Source of the DNA: Mycobacterium senriense
GTDB taxonomy: Bacteria > Actinomycetota > Actinomycetes > Mycobacteriales > Mycobacteriaceae
NCBI RefSeq assembly: GCF_019668465.1
Contig: NZ_AP024828.1
Span: forward strand, 124,001 to 188,000
Direction: 5' to 3'
Length of the DNA stretch: 64,000 nucleotides
Shown here: piece by piece, positions 25,387 to 35,279 of the stretch
How positions within the stretch are numbered: the first letter of the stretch is position 1
Layout of the letters: each line of letters begins with the position of its first letter
Program-made: the position numbers and the translations under genes
The notes under the pieces: model-generated
What the model saw: only the letters and a program-made list of their open reading frames with translations
What the model was told of the DNA's origin: nothing
Database searches by the model: none

Positions 25387-25583
25387 GTTGAGTCTGCCAA
25401 CCCGGACGGATCGATACCTCGACCCTGTAGCGCTAAACCGGGCCCGCCCAGTAGGCACCGCAGGACAAGCCCTGGCCAACGACGCAATCCCCTTCGCGCG
25501 GGAAGATCCAGATTGCCAGTCGGTTTCAACAGGGCCGCGCACCCGTAATCGCGAGACCTAAACCTCTCGACTCGCTATATCGG

Positions 25584-25656
25584 TGGAGCTAAGGGGACTC
25601 GAACCCCTGACCCCCACACTGCCAGTGTGGTGCGCTACCAGCTGCGCCATAGCCCC
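25584..25656 (-). tRNA. tRNA-Ala (anticodon GGC)
   Basis: 73 nt forming a full cloverleaf on the minus strand. The acceptor arms are GGGGCTA and TAGCTCC (one G-U pair), discriminator A. The anticodon stem is CCACA/TGTGG with loop CTGGCAG, so the anticodon is GGC. The T-loop is TTCGAGT with stem AGGGG/CCCCT. CCA is not encoded. Its 3' half is echoed by the fragment at 18546-18572, so this gene may have served as an integration site. Confidence 0.95.
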
Positions 25657-25712
25657 GTGAAGTCGTGCCCATCGAAGTTACACCACCGGTAACTGACCTT
25701 CAAAGTTGCTGC

Positions 25713-26978
25713 TCATACCGGCTCGACGTCCGACTCGGATGCCATCAGGTCCGCCTCCAGCTCCACCGCCGTCCGGGTCTCCGGCGCCACCACCCAGCCG
25801 ACGGCGGCGATCAGCAGAACGATGCCGCTGATGACGAAGCCCGACGCGTAGCTGAACTGCTCGGCGGCCCACCCGACCGCCATCGATCCGACGATTGCAC
25901 CCAGGTCCGACATCATCTGCACCGTCGCCACCGGAAGGCCCGCGCGCGCCTCATTGCCCAGGATGTCGGCGACGGCGGCCTGCAGCGGCGACATGTAGAT
26001 CCCGGTCATCGTCCCGACCACGCCTGCCGCCACCATGAACACCGGCAACGACGACACAAAGCCCAGCCAGACGGTCGCCACGCCGGACGTCACCAGCCCG
26101 ATGATCAACAGCGTGCGCCGCCCCATCCGGTCCGACAGGTAACCACTGGGGATGACGGCCAGCGCGTTGCCGCCCGCAAAGGCCGCCAGCACCACGCCGA
26201 TGACGCCGATGCCGCGGCCCATGACGTCGGAAATGAACAGCGGGACCAGCGCGACGCGCAGGCCCAACGCCGACCATCCCGTCGCGAAATTGGACAGCAG
26301 CGCCGACCGGTACGCGCGCACCCGCAGCGCCTCGCGCAGCGTCACCGTGGATCGGGTCGGCGACGGCGGTGCGGCCAGCGCCGAGTTCCGCAGGCTGTAG
26401 GAGAGCACCACCGCGACACCGAGCATGGCGACGCCGTACACGACGAACGGGGCGGTCAGCCCCCATCCCGCCGCCAGGCCGCCGACCGCCGGACCACCGA
26501 CCGCGCCGACCATGAAAGAGGTGGTGAACAGCCCCGCAATCCGCCCGCGCGCGTCGGGAGGGCTGATGTGGATCATCAGTCCCAGCGCCGAGACATAAAA
26601 CATCGTGGACCCGATGCCGCTGAAGACCCGGCAGAGCATTAACTGCCAGTAAGCCTGGGAAAACGCGCACGCGGCGGTCGACACCGCCACGATCAGCAAA
26701 CCCCCGATATAGATCCGCCGCTCACCCAACCGCTCGGTGAGCAGGCCACTGATCGGTGCGAAACACAACCGGCTCAACGAAAAGACGGTGACCAAGAATG
26801 TCACCGCCTTGATGCTGACCCCGAAGCTACGTGCAAAGGTTGGCAGCGCCGGCGAGATCACCCCATAGCCCAGGGCGATCATGATATTCGCCCAGCTCAG
26901 AATCCAGACTTCGTGCGGCAGCCGGCCAGGACGGGACGCACGCCCCCCCGAGCGGGCAACGCGGAGGGAAAAGGTCAC
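25713..26978 (-). CDS. Major facilitator superfamily transporter
   Basis: 421 residues with about 12 hydrophobic segments and the MFS cytoplasmic-loop mark between helices 2 and 3 (GLLTERLGERRIYIGG), repeated in weaker form in the second half (GYLSDRMGRRTLLIIG). Probably a drug- or metabolite-efflux protein of the DHA1 type (inference). Its start codon overlaps the stop of phosphoglucomutase by 4 nt (ATGA), so the two are in one operon. The start is fixed by that overlap. Inner membrane. The transported compound is unknown. Confidence 0.88.
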   Translation of the reverse strand: MTFSLRVARSGGRASRPGRLPHEVWILSWANIMIALGYGVISPALPTFARSFGVSIKAVTFLVTVFSLSRLCFAPISGLLTERLGERRIYIGGLLIVAVSTAACAFSQAYWQLMLCRVFSGIGSTMFYVSALGLMIHISPPDARGRIAGLFTTSFMVGAVGGPAVGGLAAGWGLTAPFVVYGVAMLGVAVVLSYSLRNSALAAPPSPTRSTVTLREALRVRAYRSALLSNFATGWSALGLRVALVPLFISDVMGRGIGVIGVVLAAFAGGNALAVIPSGYLSDRMGRRTLLIIGLVTSGVATVWLGFVSSLPVFMVAAGVVGTMTGIYMSPLQAAVADILGNEARAGLPVATVQMMSDLGAIVGSMAVGWAAEQFSYASGFVISGIVLLIAAVGWVVAPETRTAVELEADLMASESDVEPV

Positions 26979-28618
26979 CCAATGACTTTATTAACTACCT
27001 CGCGCGCGGTTTCTTGCACCTCCGCCAAATGCTCAGGCCCGTTGAAGGATTCCGCGTAAATCTTGTACACGTCCTCGGTTCCGGACGGACGCGCGGCAAA
27101 CCATGCATTGGCCGTCGTCACCTTCAATCCGCCCAGTAGTGCGCCATTGCCCGGCGCCGCGGTGAGCTTCGCGGTGATCAGCTCCCCCGCCAATTCCGTC
27201 GCGGTCACCTGGTCGGCAGAGAGCTTCGCGAGCCGGGCCTTCTGGTCGCGGTCGGCGGGCGCGTCGACCCGCGCGTAATACGGCGTGCCGTACTCGGCGG
27301 TCAGCCCCTGATAGCGCTGCGACGGGCTCGACCCGGTGACCGCCAGAATCTCCGAGGCCAGCAGCGCCAGGATGATGCCGTCCTTGTCGGTGGTCCACAC
27401 CGAGCCGTCGCGGCGCAGGAACGACGCCCCGGCCGACTCCTCGCCGCCGAAGCCGATGGTCCCCCCGATCAGCCCGTCGACGAACCACTTGAACCCGACC
27501 GGCACTTCGATCAGTTTGCGGCCGATGCCGGCGACCACGCGGTCGATCATCGACGAACTGACGGCGGTCTTGCCGACGGCGATGCCGCCCGGCCACGACG
27601 GCCGCTGGGTGTAGAGGTATTCGATGGCAACCGCGAGGTAGTGGTTCGGGTTGAGCAGCCCCCCGTCAGGCGTGACGATGCCGTGCCGGTCGGAGTCGGC
27701 GTCGTTGCCGGTGGCGATCTGGTAGCGGTCGGGGTCGCCGGACATCGTTCGGATAAGCCCCGCCATCGCGTCGGGCGAGCTGCAGTCCATCCGGATCTTG
27801 CCGTCGTGGTCGAGCGTCATGAACCGCCATGTCGCGTCGACCAGCGGATTGACCACGGTCAGGTCTAGACGATGCCGCTGGGCGATCTCGGCCCAATAGT
27901 CCACGCTGGCCCCGCCCAGCGGGTCCGCGCCGATGCGCACCCCGCCCGCGCGGATGGCGTCGATGTCAACCACGTTGGGCAGGTCGTCGACATAGTTGCC
28001 CAGATAATCGTGGCGTTGCACGGTCTGCAGGGCGCGGGCCAGCGGAATGCGCTTGACGCCCGACCCGTCGCGCAGGATCTCGTTGGCGCGCTTGGCGATC
28101 GCGTTGGTGGCATCGGTATCGGCCGGGCCGCCGTTGGGCGGGTTGTATTTGAAGCCGCCGTCCGACGGCGGGTTGTGCGACGGTGTCACGACGATTCCGT
28201 CGGCCAGCGCCTTGGTGCGGCCGCGGTTGTAGGTGAGGATGGCGTGGCTGACCGCGGGTGTCGGGGTGTACCGGTCGCGGGAGTCGATCATGGCGACGAC
28301 GTCGTTGGCGGCCAGCACCTCCAGCGCCGACACCCAGGCCGGCTCGGACAGTCCGTGCGTGTCCCGGCCGATGAACAGCGGTCCCGTCGTGCCGTGTGCG
28401 GCGCGGTACTCGACGATGGCCTGGGTGATCGCCAGGATGTGCGCCTCGTTGAACGCTCCGTTGAGCGCCGACCCGCGGTGTCCCGACGTGCCGAAGGCGA
28501 CCTGTTGAGCGACGTCACCGGGGTCGGGCGCGGTTGAGTAGTACGCCGTCACCAGGTGGGGCAGATCGACAAGGTCTTCGGGTTGGGCCGGCTGACCGGC
28601 GCGTGGGTTGGCGACCAT
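26975..28618 (-). CDS. pgm: Phosphoglucomutase
   Basis: 547 residues from ATG 28618 (N-terminus [19 protein letters not shown]), the length I recall for mycobacterial PgmA; the frame is open further upstream but that part is unrelated. Catalytic phosphoserine loop [12 protein letters not shown], metal-binding loop [10 protein letters not shown], sugar loop GGEESAG and phosphate-binding RPSGTED are all present. It interconverts glucose-1-phosphate and glucose-6-phosphate for glycogen, trehalose and cell-wall sugars. It is coupled to an MFS gene downstream and divergent from crcB. Confidence 0.96.
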   Translation of the reverse strand: MVANPRAGQPAQPEDLVDLPHLVTAYYSTAPDPGDVAQQVAFGTSGHRGSALNGAFNEAHILAITQAIVEYRAAHGTTGPLFIGRDTHGLSEPAWVSALEVLAANDVVAMIDSRDRYTPTPAVSHAILTYNRGRTKALADGIVVTPSHNPPSDGGFKYNPPNGGPADTDATNAIAKRANEILRDGSGVKRIPLARALQTVQRHDYLGNYVDDLPNVVDIDAIRAGGVRIGADPLGGASVDYWAEIAQRHRLDLTVVNPLVDATWRFMTLDHDGKIRMDCSSPDAMAGLIRTMSGDPDRYQIATGNDADSDRHGIVTPDGGLLNPNHYLAVAIEYLYTQRPSWPGGIAVGKTAVSSSMIDRVVAGIGRKLIEVPVGFKWFVDGLIGGTIGFGGEESAGASFLRRDGSVWTTDKDGIILALLASEILAVTGSSPSQRYQGLTAEYGTPYYARVDAPADRDQKARLAKLSADQVTATELAGELITAKLTAAPGNGALLGGLKVTTANAWFAARPSGTEDVYKIYAESFNGPEHLAEVQETAREVVNKVIG

Positions 28619-28719
28619 GGTTACCAATTCTGCCCGTGTCCGCGTCCCCCCGGGCTGCGCCGGTCTGGACTTCGGCCATACGCTGCGTAGCGCACCGGCA
28701 AACGAAGGGAATCGCCACA

Positions 28720-29118
28720 GTGGCTCAACGGGACTACCGCGAATTGGCCGCGGTGTTCGCCGGTGGGGCGCTGGGCTCCCTGGCCCGTGCGGCGCTGAGC
28801 ACCCTGGCCGGCGGCGACCCGGCGAGCTGGCCATGGCCCACCTTCGCGGTCAACATCGTCGGGGCGTTCCTGGTGGGCTATTTCACCACCCGGCTGCTGG
28901 AGCGGTTGCCGACGTCGAGCTATCGGCGGCCCCTGCTCGGCACCGGATTGTGCGGCGGTTTAACCACTTTCTCGGCGATGCAGGTCGAGACGCTGAGGAT
29001 GATCGAACACGGCCACTGGGGGCTGGCCGTCGGCTACACCGTGACCAGCATCGTGCTGGGCCTGCTGGCGGTGCACCTTGCCACCAAGTTGGTGCGCCGG
29101 GTCCGGGTGCGCCGATGA
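28720..29118 (+). CDS. crcB: Fluoride exporter CrcB/Fluc, first subunit
   Basis: 132 residues from GTG 28720, with AAGGGA upstream. Four membrane helices. Family marks: FAVNIVGAF with the pore asparagine, and the GGLTTFSAM break motif. It exports fluoride as a dual-topology dimer. The second crcB starts within its stop codon (ATGA), so a heterodimer of two oppositely oriented subunits is expected. No fluoride riboswitch is visible in the 101-bp gap to the divergent pgm. Confidence 0.92.
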   Translation: MAQRDYRELAAVFAGGALGSLARAALSTLAGGDPASWPWPTFAVNIVGAFLVGYFTTRLLERLPTSSYRRPLLGTGLCGGLTTFSAMQVETLRMIEHGHWGLAVGYTVTSIVLGLLAVHLATKLVRRVRVRR

Positions 29119-29498
29119 CCGCCGCCACGATGACGACGGCTCTGGTCTGGGTCGGCGTCGTGCTGATCGGCGGCGTCGGGTCGGTGCTGCGTTTCGTCGT
29201 CGACCGCACCGTGGCGCGCCGGCTATCGCGGCCGTTTCCGTTCGGCACGCTTGCCGTGAACATCAGCGGCGCAGCGCTTTTGGGCTTCCTTGGCGGCCTG
29301 GCACTAAACAAGGACGTGGCCCTACTGGCCGGCACCGCCTTCGTCGGTGCCTACACCACGTTTTCCACCTGGATGCTGGAAACCCAGCGGCTCGGCGAGG
29401 AACGCCAACTCCGCGCAGCACTGGCCAACATCGTCGTGAGCGTCTCGCTCGGTGAGGCGGCGGCCTTTATCGGACAACAGCTGGCACAGCAACTTTGA
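29115..29498 (+). CDS. crcB: Fluoride exporter CrcB/Fluc, second subunit
   Basis: 127 residues with four membrane helices, LAVNISGAA and GAYTTFSTW motifs, and RFVVDR after helix 1 as in the family. ATG overlaps the first crcB stop by 4 nt. Paired crcB genes usually encode fixed, opposite topologies that assemble together. The charge distribution differs from the first subunit, which fits that. It is followed, convergently, by the MbtK-like gene 17 nt away. Confidence 0.92.
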   Translation: MTAATMTTALVWVGVVLIGGVGSVLRFVVDRTVARRLSRPFPFGTLAVNISGAALLGFLGGLALNKDVALLAGTAFVGAYTTFSTWMLETQRLGEERQLRAALANIVVSVSLGEAAAFIGQQLAQQL

Positions 29499-29515
29499 TG
29501 CGGGCGCGCGGGCCA

Positions 29516-30142
29516 TCAGGTGTCGTGCTGACGGGGGACGTCTTCGGGGGTGCGGGGCAGCACGTACAGCGCCATCCGCCGATTCGACATGTCATGCTCG
29601 CCGAGAAATGCGCAGCCGCCACGTTCACAGAACTTGCGCGCCAAGGCATTGCGATGATCGGGATCGAACATGATGCGGCGACACCGCGGATCGAGGGTGA
29701 AGATGCCGATGACCATATGCGGCAGCAGGTAACTGACGTGGCCGCGTTCCATATAGTCCAAATCAGCGACCGCGACATGCAGTCCCAAATCGTAGGGATC
29801 ATGGTCATATCGACGGGCAATGGAATCCTTTGCCGCTCTGTACAATTCGATGTATCCGTGGTCTACCCCGTCCAGGCTGGCGATGAGCGGTCGTGAGAAG
29901 CCGCCCCCCAGTTGCGCCTTCAGATAGCGGTGCCACCGCGCCACCGGCCAGTCGGACTCCCAGGCCTCGACCAGATGCGGCCGGCTCATCCATTCCGCGA
30001 CCATCTCGGCGTCGGCGTCCGGATCGGCGACGCGCAGACCGTACGGCGCGGGCAGTTCCGGGATGGGCGGTGCCGGGACGCTGCGGATCGCCTCGGGAAG
30101 GTCGGTCAGTTCCCGCGGGAGGATCGGGTCGGGGTTGGTCAT
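29516..30142 (-). CDS. mbtK: MbtK-like lysine N-acyltransferase (GNAT)
   Basis: 208 residues. Extensive similarity to the mycobactin acyltransferase MbtK as I recall it: [66 protein letters not shown] and [18 protein letters not shown]. MbtK transfers a fatty acyl group to the lysine epsilon-amine of the siderophore. No other mycobactin genes are nearby. No signal peptide. It could be MbtK itself or a paralogue; the acyl donor cannot be read. It is convergent with crcB and followed upstream by a DUF488 gene on the same strand. Confidence 0.78.
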   Translation of the reverse strand: MTNPDPILPRELTDLPEAIRSVPAPPIPELPAPYGLRVADPDADAEMVAEWMSRPHLVEAWESDWPVARWHRYLKAQLGGGFSRPLIASLDGVDHGYIELYRAAKDSIARRYDHDPYDLGLHVAVADLDYMERGHVSYLLPHMVIGIFTLDPRCRRIMFDPDHRNALARKFCERGGCAFLGEHDMSNRRMALYVLPRTPEDVPRQHDT

Positions 30143-30173
30143 ATCAACGGGACGGGCATACGACGTTGCTGGT

Positions 30174-30530
30174 TCAGCGAGGTTTGAGCAGTTTGGCCAG
30201 GACCGCGGCCTGGCTGATATCGAGGTCGCGGGTCGCCGTCACCAGCGTGACGGAGCCGCGCTTGGCGAGCTTGCGCAGCTCGTCCAGGGCGCTGCTGTCG
30301 CGCAGTTCGCTCTTGTAGCGTGACGCGAATTCGTCGAACCGGCCCGAATCGTGGTGGTACCACTCGCGCAGGTCCTTCGACGGGGCGACGTCCTTGCACC
30401 AGATGCCCACGCGCGGATCGTCTTTGCGCATTCCTCGCGGCCAGACGCGGTCGACCAGCACACGCTGGCCCTCGTCGGGACTGACGTCGTCGTAGACCCG
30501 CGCCACCCGGATCCGGCCCTTGCCGCTCAC
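30174..30530 (-). CDS. DUF488 family protein
   Basis: 118 residues from GTG 30530 ([18 protein letters not shown]). The DUF488 marks are [38 protein letters not shown] and the C-terminal [19 protein letters not shown]. The biochemical role is unknown; the conserved Arg/Trp/Asp pattern suggests a small-molecule or nucleic-acid binding pocket. It sits between the MbtK-like and CitE-like genes, as a DUF488 gene does in M. tuberculosis (Rv3073c region). The start is placed where family similarity begins; the longer frame upstream is not conserved. Confidence 0.82.
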   Translation of the reverse strand: MSGKGRIRVARVYDDVSPDEGQRVLVDRVWPRGMRKDDPRVGIWCKDVAPSKDLREWYHHDSGRFDEFASRYKSELRDSSALDELRKLAKRGSVTLVTATRDLDISQAAVLAKLLKPR

Positions 30531-30570
30531 CCTTGACAGGGTAATTGCAGGCGTGCAGGCGTGCAGCTGC

Positions 30571-31491
30571 TCAGTAGTGGTAGGTGTCCGACGGCGCGGG
30601 CGAGTGGTCGCGCTCTTCCTCGTCGATGTCCAACGCCTCGATGCCGTAGGCGCGGGCCAGCTCCAGGATCTTGGTGGCCCGGGCGATGCGTGGCAGGTCG
30701 GAGCCGTTGCGAATCTCTCCCCCGTCACGTTCGAACTCAGCGAAAAACTCTTTCGCCCAAGAGATTTCGTCCTGCGACGGCGAGAGTCCCTCGTTGACGA
30801 CGGCACATTGGTCGGGCGTCAGGCAGATCTTGCCCGTCATCCCGAACTGGGTGGACACCGCGGTGGCCTCGATCAGCTTCAGCGGATTGGAGCCGATGGT
30901 CGGCCCGTCGATCGCGCTGGGCAGGTCGGCGGCCTTGGAGGCGATGGTGAAGCGTGATCGCGTGTAGGCCAGGGTGGCCGGATCGTCGCCGAAACCGGTG
31001 TCGCGGCGGAAGTCGCCGATGCCGAAGGCAAGCCGGAAGGTGCCCTTGGTCGCGGCGATCTCGGTGATGCGTTCCAGGCCGCGGGCGGTTTCCACCAGGG
31101 CCACGATCGGCACATCGGGCAGCCGCTTCGCGGTCTCGGTCACGTGGTCGACCGATTCGACCATCGCCAACATCACCCCGCCGACCGGGGTGGTGGCCAA
31201 GGCGGCCAGGTCGTCGGCCCACCAGGGGGTGCCGAAGCCGTTGATGCGGACCCAGTCGATGTTGCCGGCGCCCAGCCAGCCCACCACGTTGTCGCGGGCC
31301 ACGTTCTTGTCCTTGGGCGCCACCGCGTCCTCGATGTCGAAAACGACGATGTCAGCGCGCGAGTTCACCGCGGATTGGAACCGATCGGCGTGCGTGCCGT
31401 TGACCAGGAGCCAGCTCCGGGCGAGGACCGGGTCGATGCGAGAGCCGATGTCTTCGGGCTCGGCGGCGGTGCTGTTGGCCTGTTCGTACAT
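30571..31491 (-). CDS. CitE-like HpcH/HpaI aldolase family protein
   Basis: 306 residues of the citrate-lyase beta-subunit-like TIM-barrel family. Marks: RSWLLVNGTHADRF, DIVVFDIEDAVAP, VRINGFGTPWW, ALVETARGLERI (metal-binding Glu), FGIGDFRRDTG and GKICLTPDQ. Members cleave or form C-C bonds of CoA thioesters such as citramalyl- or malyl-CoA with Mg2+. No citrate lyase alpha or gamma genes are near, so it is a stand-alone enzyme (Rv3075c type). A two-gene unit with DUF488 is possible, 40 nt apart. Confidence 0.85.
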   Translation of the reverse strand: MYEQANSTAAEPEDIGSRIDPVLARSWLLVNGTHADRFQSAVNSRADIVVFDIEDAVAPKDKNVARDNVVGWLGAGNIDWVRINGFGTPWWADDLAALATTPVGGVMLAMVESVDHVTETAKRLPDVPIVALVETARGLERITEIAATKGTFRLAFGIGDFRRDTGFGDDPATLAYTRSRFTIASKAADLPSAIDGPTIGSNPLKLIEATAVSTQFGMTGKICLTPDQCAVVNEGLSPSQDEISWAKEFFAEFERDGGEIRNGSDLPRIARATKILELARAYGIEALDIDEEERDHSPAPSDTYHY

Positions 31492-31818
31492 GTCTGCTGA
31501 TCTGTCGCCTTCTCGTGGTTGCGGTCTGGGCTCCTTTACCGTAGCCCGACCGCGTGAGATGCACGCCGGACGGCCGTGTCACCTTTCGTGTCTGCACAGC
31601 AACCCGCCGGAGCCGGGGCTCGCCCAGGGACATCCAGCAAACGAAACGCACCCGTGGACGAGTTTTCACCGTGGCTGACCGGGGTAGAACACCCCTCGCC
31701 ACGTTACGGCCATTCGGTCGTGCGTCGGATCCTGCGGAGGCTAGAGCAAGCTGGTCCCGAAATGCGTCTCGATCACCCGTTTCTGGGCTCGACCGAGAAA
31801 AATCCACGAGGAGTAGAT
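31492..31818. other. Intergenic stretch, no gene seen
   Basis: 327 bp between the divergent CitE-like gene and the small WGxxGxxG protein. Short frames cross it but none has a ribosome site or family resemblance. It must contain promoters for both sides. No repeat or hairpin stands out. Confidence 0.5.
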
Positions 31819-32097
31819 ATGCGTAGGACCATAGCAATCGTTTCAGCCACCGGTGCACTGTTGTTCGGTGGAGCAGGTGTGGCAAACGCCACCAATCCGA
31901 GTGCACCCGCACCGTCCACCACCACGACATTGGCGGACAACAGCAACAACAGCAGTGACCACCACAGCGACAACAACGGGCTGTGGGGCCTCGTTGGCCT
32001 CTTGGGCCTGGGCGGACTTGCCGGACTGATGCGCCGCAAGGACCACGTCGCCGGCACCGGCGTCGGACCCACCGCCACTCGGGACCGCGGCGTTTAA
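31819..32097 (+). CDS. Small exported protein with WGxxGxxG C-terminal segment
   Basis: 92 residues from ATG 31819 (AGGAG 6 nt upstream). An N-terminal signal peptide (MRRTIAIVSATGALLFGGAG, cleavage near VANA) precedes a short Ser/Thr/Asn/His-rich linker. Then comes WGLVGLLGLGGLAGL followed by MRRK, the WGxxGxxG tail type analogous to PEP-CTERM/MYXO-CTERM sorting segments: a conserved motif, a hydrophobic helix and a basic end. Inference: a small cell-envelope protein anchored or processed through the tail. Monocistronic, followed by a strong hairpin. Confidence 0.8.
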   Translation: MRRTIAIVSATGALLFGGAGVANATNPSAPAPSTTTTLADNSNNSSDHHSDNNGLWGLVGLLGLGGLAGLMRRKDHVAGTGVGPTATRDRGV

Positions 32098-32115
32098 CCC
32101 TGCTGCGTAGCCCCC

Positions 32116-32152
32116 GGATCCCCGTCAGTTGCTACGCAGCTGACGGGGATCC
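32116..32152. terminator. 13-bp hairpin terminator
   Basis: GGATCCCCGTCAG (32116-32128) pairs perfectly with CTGACGGGGATCC (32140-32152) around an 11-nt loop, 18 bp after the stop of the WGxxGxxG gene. There is no U-tract, as is common for mycobacterial hairpins. Confidence 0.75.
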
Positions 32153-32342
32153 CGCTGGGTGCTCGATGCTGCTACACAAACGCCTTGTGCCGCAGAGGAT
32201 TTTGATTTGTTGCCGCCGCGCGCAGAGCACCGCGCGCAGCGCAGCATCCGTTTGACCATTTGTGCAGCGGGTATGCCTCGTTCAAGCCGTACACAGCCCA
32301 ATGTGCGTCTCCCACTTCCCCCCATCACAGGAGGTATCGGCG

Positions 32343-32912
32343 ATGGCAGACCTCATTGTCGAATCGCCCGACGAAGTTGTCGCATTCCTGAAAGCGCAGC
32401 ACAACCTTATCGAGGACATGTTCGACGAAGTGCTGCACGCGACGGATCCGAAAGCGCGTGAAGAGCCGTTCGCAACGTTGCGTCAGCTGCTGGCCGTCCA
32501 TGAGACGGCCGAGGAAATGGTGGTGCATCCGCGCGTGCGGCGCGAGGACGGTGAGTCGGGTGACGCCATCGTCGACGCCCGCCTCCAGGAGGAGCACGAA
32601 GCCAAGGAATTGCTGTCGGCGATCGAGAAGCTCGACATCACCTCGGACAAGTTCATCTCAGAGCTCACCAAGCTGCGTGAAGCCGTGCTCGAGCACGCCC
32701 GGCAGGAAGAGGACGAAGAGTTCCCCATCCTGAAGCGCAAGGTCGACACCGACGACCTCAAGCGAATGGGCACGGCAGTACGTGCCGCCGAAGCCATCGC
32801 TCCGACGCGCCCCCACCCCGGCGTGGAATCGGCGAAGTTGAACTTCGCGCTCGGGCCGTTCGCGTCGATGCTCGATCGCGCCCGCGACCTCATCGGCAAA
32901 GCCCTCGGATAG
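32343..32912 (+). CDS. Hemerythrin-like HHE-domain protein
   Basis: 189 residues from ATG 32343 with AGGAGG 8 nt upstream. The four-helix diiron ligands of hemerythrins are visible: H20, H53, E57, H85, H118 and E122 ([29 protein letters not shown]). It binds O2, or senses or handles peroxide, NO or iron. The C-terminal 50 residues extend beyond the HHE domain and end in a helix ([17 protein letters not shown]). Cytoplasmic. Related mycobacterial proteins affect peroxide and NO responses. Single gene. Confidence 0.9.
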   Translation: MADLIVESPDEVVAFLKAQHNLIEDMFDEVLHATDPKAREEPFATLRQLLAVHETAEEMVVHPRVRREDGESGDAIVDARLQEEHEAKELLSAIEKLDITSDKFISELTKLREAVLEHARQEEDEEFPILKRKVDTDDLKRMGTAVRAAEAIAPTRPHPGVESAKLNFALGPFASMLDRARDLIGKALG

Positions 32913-32941
32913 CGCCTTCGGGTTTCCGTAGGCTCGATGAG

Positions 32942-34417
32942 ATGAGCGTTGCCCCGGATACCACCGTTGCTCTCCAAGACCGGTTCTTCCGCGAGTTACC
33001 GGAGATGGCGGTCCGCTGGCAGGCGGAGACCTTCCCTGAGCTGCAGCTATTGGCGCTCAACGAGCCGCTGGCCGAGTCGTTGGGCCTCAACGCCGCCTGG
33101 CTGCGCGGCCCCGACGGGCTGCGCTTCCTGGTCGGCAGCTCGATGCCCGACGGGGCCACCCCGGTGGCCCAGGCCTACGCCGGTCACCAGTTCGGCGGCT
33201 TCGTTCCGCGGTTGGGCGACGGGCGTGCGCTGCTGCTCGGCGAACTCATCGACGGCGACGGGCGGCTGCGGGACATCCACCTCAAGGGTTCGGGTGCCAC
33301 GCCGTTCGCCCGTGGCGGAGACGGCCTGGCCGCGGTGGGGCCGATGCTGCGCGAATACATCATCAGCGAGGCGATGCACGCGCTGAGCGTGCCCACGACG
33401 CGGTCGCTGGCCGTGGTGGGCACCGGCCGCCCGGTCCATCGCGAAGAAACGCTGCCCGGAGCCGTGCTCACCCGGGTGGCCAGCAGTCATCTGCGGGTGG
33501 GCAGCTTCCAGTTCGCCGCGTCCACCGGGAACGACGACCTGCTGCGCCGCCTCGCCGACCACGCGATCGCCCGCCACCACCCCGGCGCCGCCGAGGCGGA
33601 CAACCCGTACCTCGCCCTGTTCGAAGCGGTGGTTGCCGTCCAGGCGTCGCTGATCGCGCGATGGATGCTGGTCGGATTCGTCCACGGCGTGATGAACACC
33701 GACAACACCACCATCTCGGGTGAAACGATCGACTACGGGCCGTGCGCCTTCATGGAGGCCTACGACCCCGACACCGTCTTCAGTTCGATCGACTTCTGGG
33801 GACGCTATGCCTACGGCAACCAACCGGTCGTCGCCGGATGGAACCTCGCCCGCTTCGCCGAGACGCTTCTGCCGTTGTTCTCGGAGAACACCGAGGAGGC
33901 CATTGCGCTCGCGGAACAGTCGTTCGGCGTTTTCCAGACCCGCTACGACGCCGTGTGGAGCTCCGGGATGCGCGCCAAACTCGGCCTACCCGACAGCGTA
34001 GACACCGAATTCGCCACGGTGCTCGTCGAGGAACTGCTGCTGCTGCTCAAGCAGAACCACGTCGACTACACCTCGTTCTTCCGCGGGCTCAGCCACGCGG
34101 CGCGTGGAGCTGCGAAATCCGATGCCGAACCCGTGCGCGGATTGTTCGCCGACCTCGCCGGCTTTGACGCGTGGCTGACACGTTGGCGGGCGCTGGGCCC
34201 CGACGCCGACACGATGGATCGCAGCAACCCGATCTACATTCCGCGCAACCATCTCGTCGAGGAGGCGCTCGCCGCCGCGACGGCCGGCGAGCTCGGCCCA
34301 CTGGAACAACTGCTCGCCGCGGTGACAGACCCCTATGCCGAACGGCCCGGCGTCGAGCGCTACGCCGCGCCCGCCCCCGAGGACTTCGGCAAGTACCAAA
34401 CCTTTTGCGGCACTTAG
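32942..34417 (+). CDS. selO: Protein adenylyltransferase SelO
   Basis: 491 residues, the pseudokinase-fold AMPylator family that transfers AMP from ATP to Ser/Thr/Tyr. Marks: [19 protein letters not shown] with the glycine-rich loop from K115, the active site MNTDN (D254, corresponding to E. coli D246) and DYGP with metal-binding D264 (corresponding to D256). The protein ends YQTFCGT; this lone Cys near the C-terminus sits where eukaryotic relatives carry selenocysteine. It acts in redox stress. It follows hemerythrin by 29 nt, possibly co-transcribed. Confidence 0.94.
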   Translation: MSVAPDTTVALQDRFFRELPEMAVRWQAETFPELQLLALNEPLAESLGLNAAWLRGPDGLRFLVGSSMPDGATPVAQAYAGHQFGGFVPRLGDGRALLLGELIDGDGRLRDIHLKGSGATPFARGGDGLAAVGPMLREYIISEAMHALSVPTTRSLAVVGTGRPVHREETLPGAVLTRVASSHLRVGSFQFAASTGNDDLLRRLADHAIARHHPGAAEADNPYLALFEAVVAVQASLIARWMLVGFVHGVMNTDNTTISGETIDYGPCAFMEAYDPDTVFSSIDFWGRYAYGNQPVVAGWNLARFAETLLPLFSENTEEAIALAEQSFGVFQTRYDAVWSSGMRAKLGLPDSVDTEFATVLVEELLLLLKQNHVDYTSFFRGLSHAARGAAKSDAEPVRGLFADLAGFDAWLTRWRALGPDADTMDRSNPIYIPRNHLVEEALAAATAGELGPLEQLLAAVTDPYAERPGVERYAAPAPEDFGKYQTFCGT

Positions 34418-34419
34418 CG

Positions 34420-35247
34420 TTACGATAGCTTGGCGAGCTCGGCCTGCAACCCGTCGAGGCGTTGTAGCGTTTGGTCGCGAGGCTCGGTCGGCAGGTCCAC
34501 CAAAAGGTGCTCCACGCCCAGTTCGCGATAGGCCTCGAGCTCTTTCGCCGTCGGCTTGCCGCCATGGAAGTGGATCACCGGCACGTCCTTGCCGACCAAG
34601 TCACGCAATTGCTCGAGCGGAGAGGACAATTCCTCCGCCGACCCCGTCATCGACAGCCAGCCCGCGTTCAGCCGGGCGATGCGCTTGAAGCCGGCCGGTC
34701 CGCCGCCGAGATACAGCGGCGGATAAGGCTGCTGGACCGGCTTGGGCCAACTGTAGATCGGGTCGAAGTTCACGAATTCGCCGTGATATTCCGCTTTTTC
34801 ATGCGTCCAGATCTCGATCATTGCGTCGAGCCGCTCGTCGACGACGCGTCCGCGGACCGCGGGATTCACGCCGTGGTTGGCGATCTCCTCACGTAGCCAG
34901 CCGATTCCCACACCGAATCGAAATCGCCCCTGCGACACCAGATCCAGCGACGCCACCTCCTTGGCCGTGTGAATCGGATCGCGCTGGGGCACCAGAGCGA
35001 TGCCGGTGCCCAGGACGAGCCGCTCGGTGGCGACCGCCGCGGCGCTCAGCGCCACGAACGGATCCAGCGTGCGGTAGTACTTCGGCGGGATCGGGCCCCC
35101 GCTCGGATACGGGGTCTTCGCGTCGACCGGGATGTGTGAGTGCTCGGCGAGAAAGAGCGATTCAAAACCGCGTTGCTCGAGCGCCTCCCCCAAGTCCGCA
35201 GGACCAATGCCGTCGTCGGTAACAAATGTCAGCACACCGAAACCCAT
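34420..35247 (-). CDS. F420-dependent LLM-class oxidoreductase
   Basis: 275 residues, luciferase-like TIM barrel. N-terminal GFGVLTFVTDDGIGPADLGE and LEQRGFESLFLAEHSHIPVD, then GTGIALVPQRDPI, GRFRFGVGIGWLREE and PPLYLGGGPAGFKRI are typical of the Rv3079c-type, probable F420 group (TIGR03619-like). It should reduce or oxidise a small molecule with F420. It ends 2 nt from the convergent selO stop. Substrate unknown; its position matches the gene order near Rv3079c. Confidence 0.85.
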   Translation of the reverse strand: MGFGVLTFVTDDGIGPADLGEALEQRGFESLFLAEHSHIPVDAKTPYPSGGPIPPKYYRTLDPFVALSAAAVATERLVLGTGIALVPQRDPIHTAKEVASLDLVSQGRFRFGVGIGWLREEIANHGVNPAVRGRVVDERLDAMIEIWTHEKAEYHGEFVNFDPIYSWPKPVQQPYPPLYLGGGPAGFKRIARLNAGWLSMTGSAEELSSPLEQLRDLVGKDVPVIHFHGGKPTAKELEAYRELGVEHLLVDLPTEPRDQTLQRLDGLQAELAKLS

Positions 35248-35279
35248 AATGCTCAGTCAACAGCATCACCGCTCGCCTG

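Noticed and set aside
28619..28719. Fluoride riboswitch before crcB
   Set aside because: The short leader shows no recognisable crcB riboswitch consensus or pseudoknot pairing.
33047..33823. 258-residue minus-strand frame
   Set aside because: Antisense to selO; no motif and typical shadow composition.
34390..34417. Selenocysteine in SelO
   Set aside because: The C-terminal residue is encoded by a normal Cys codon (TGC) followed by Gly-Thr and the stop; no in-frame TGA or SECIS-like hairpin.
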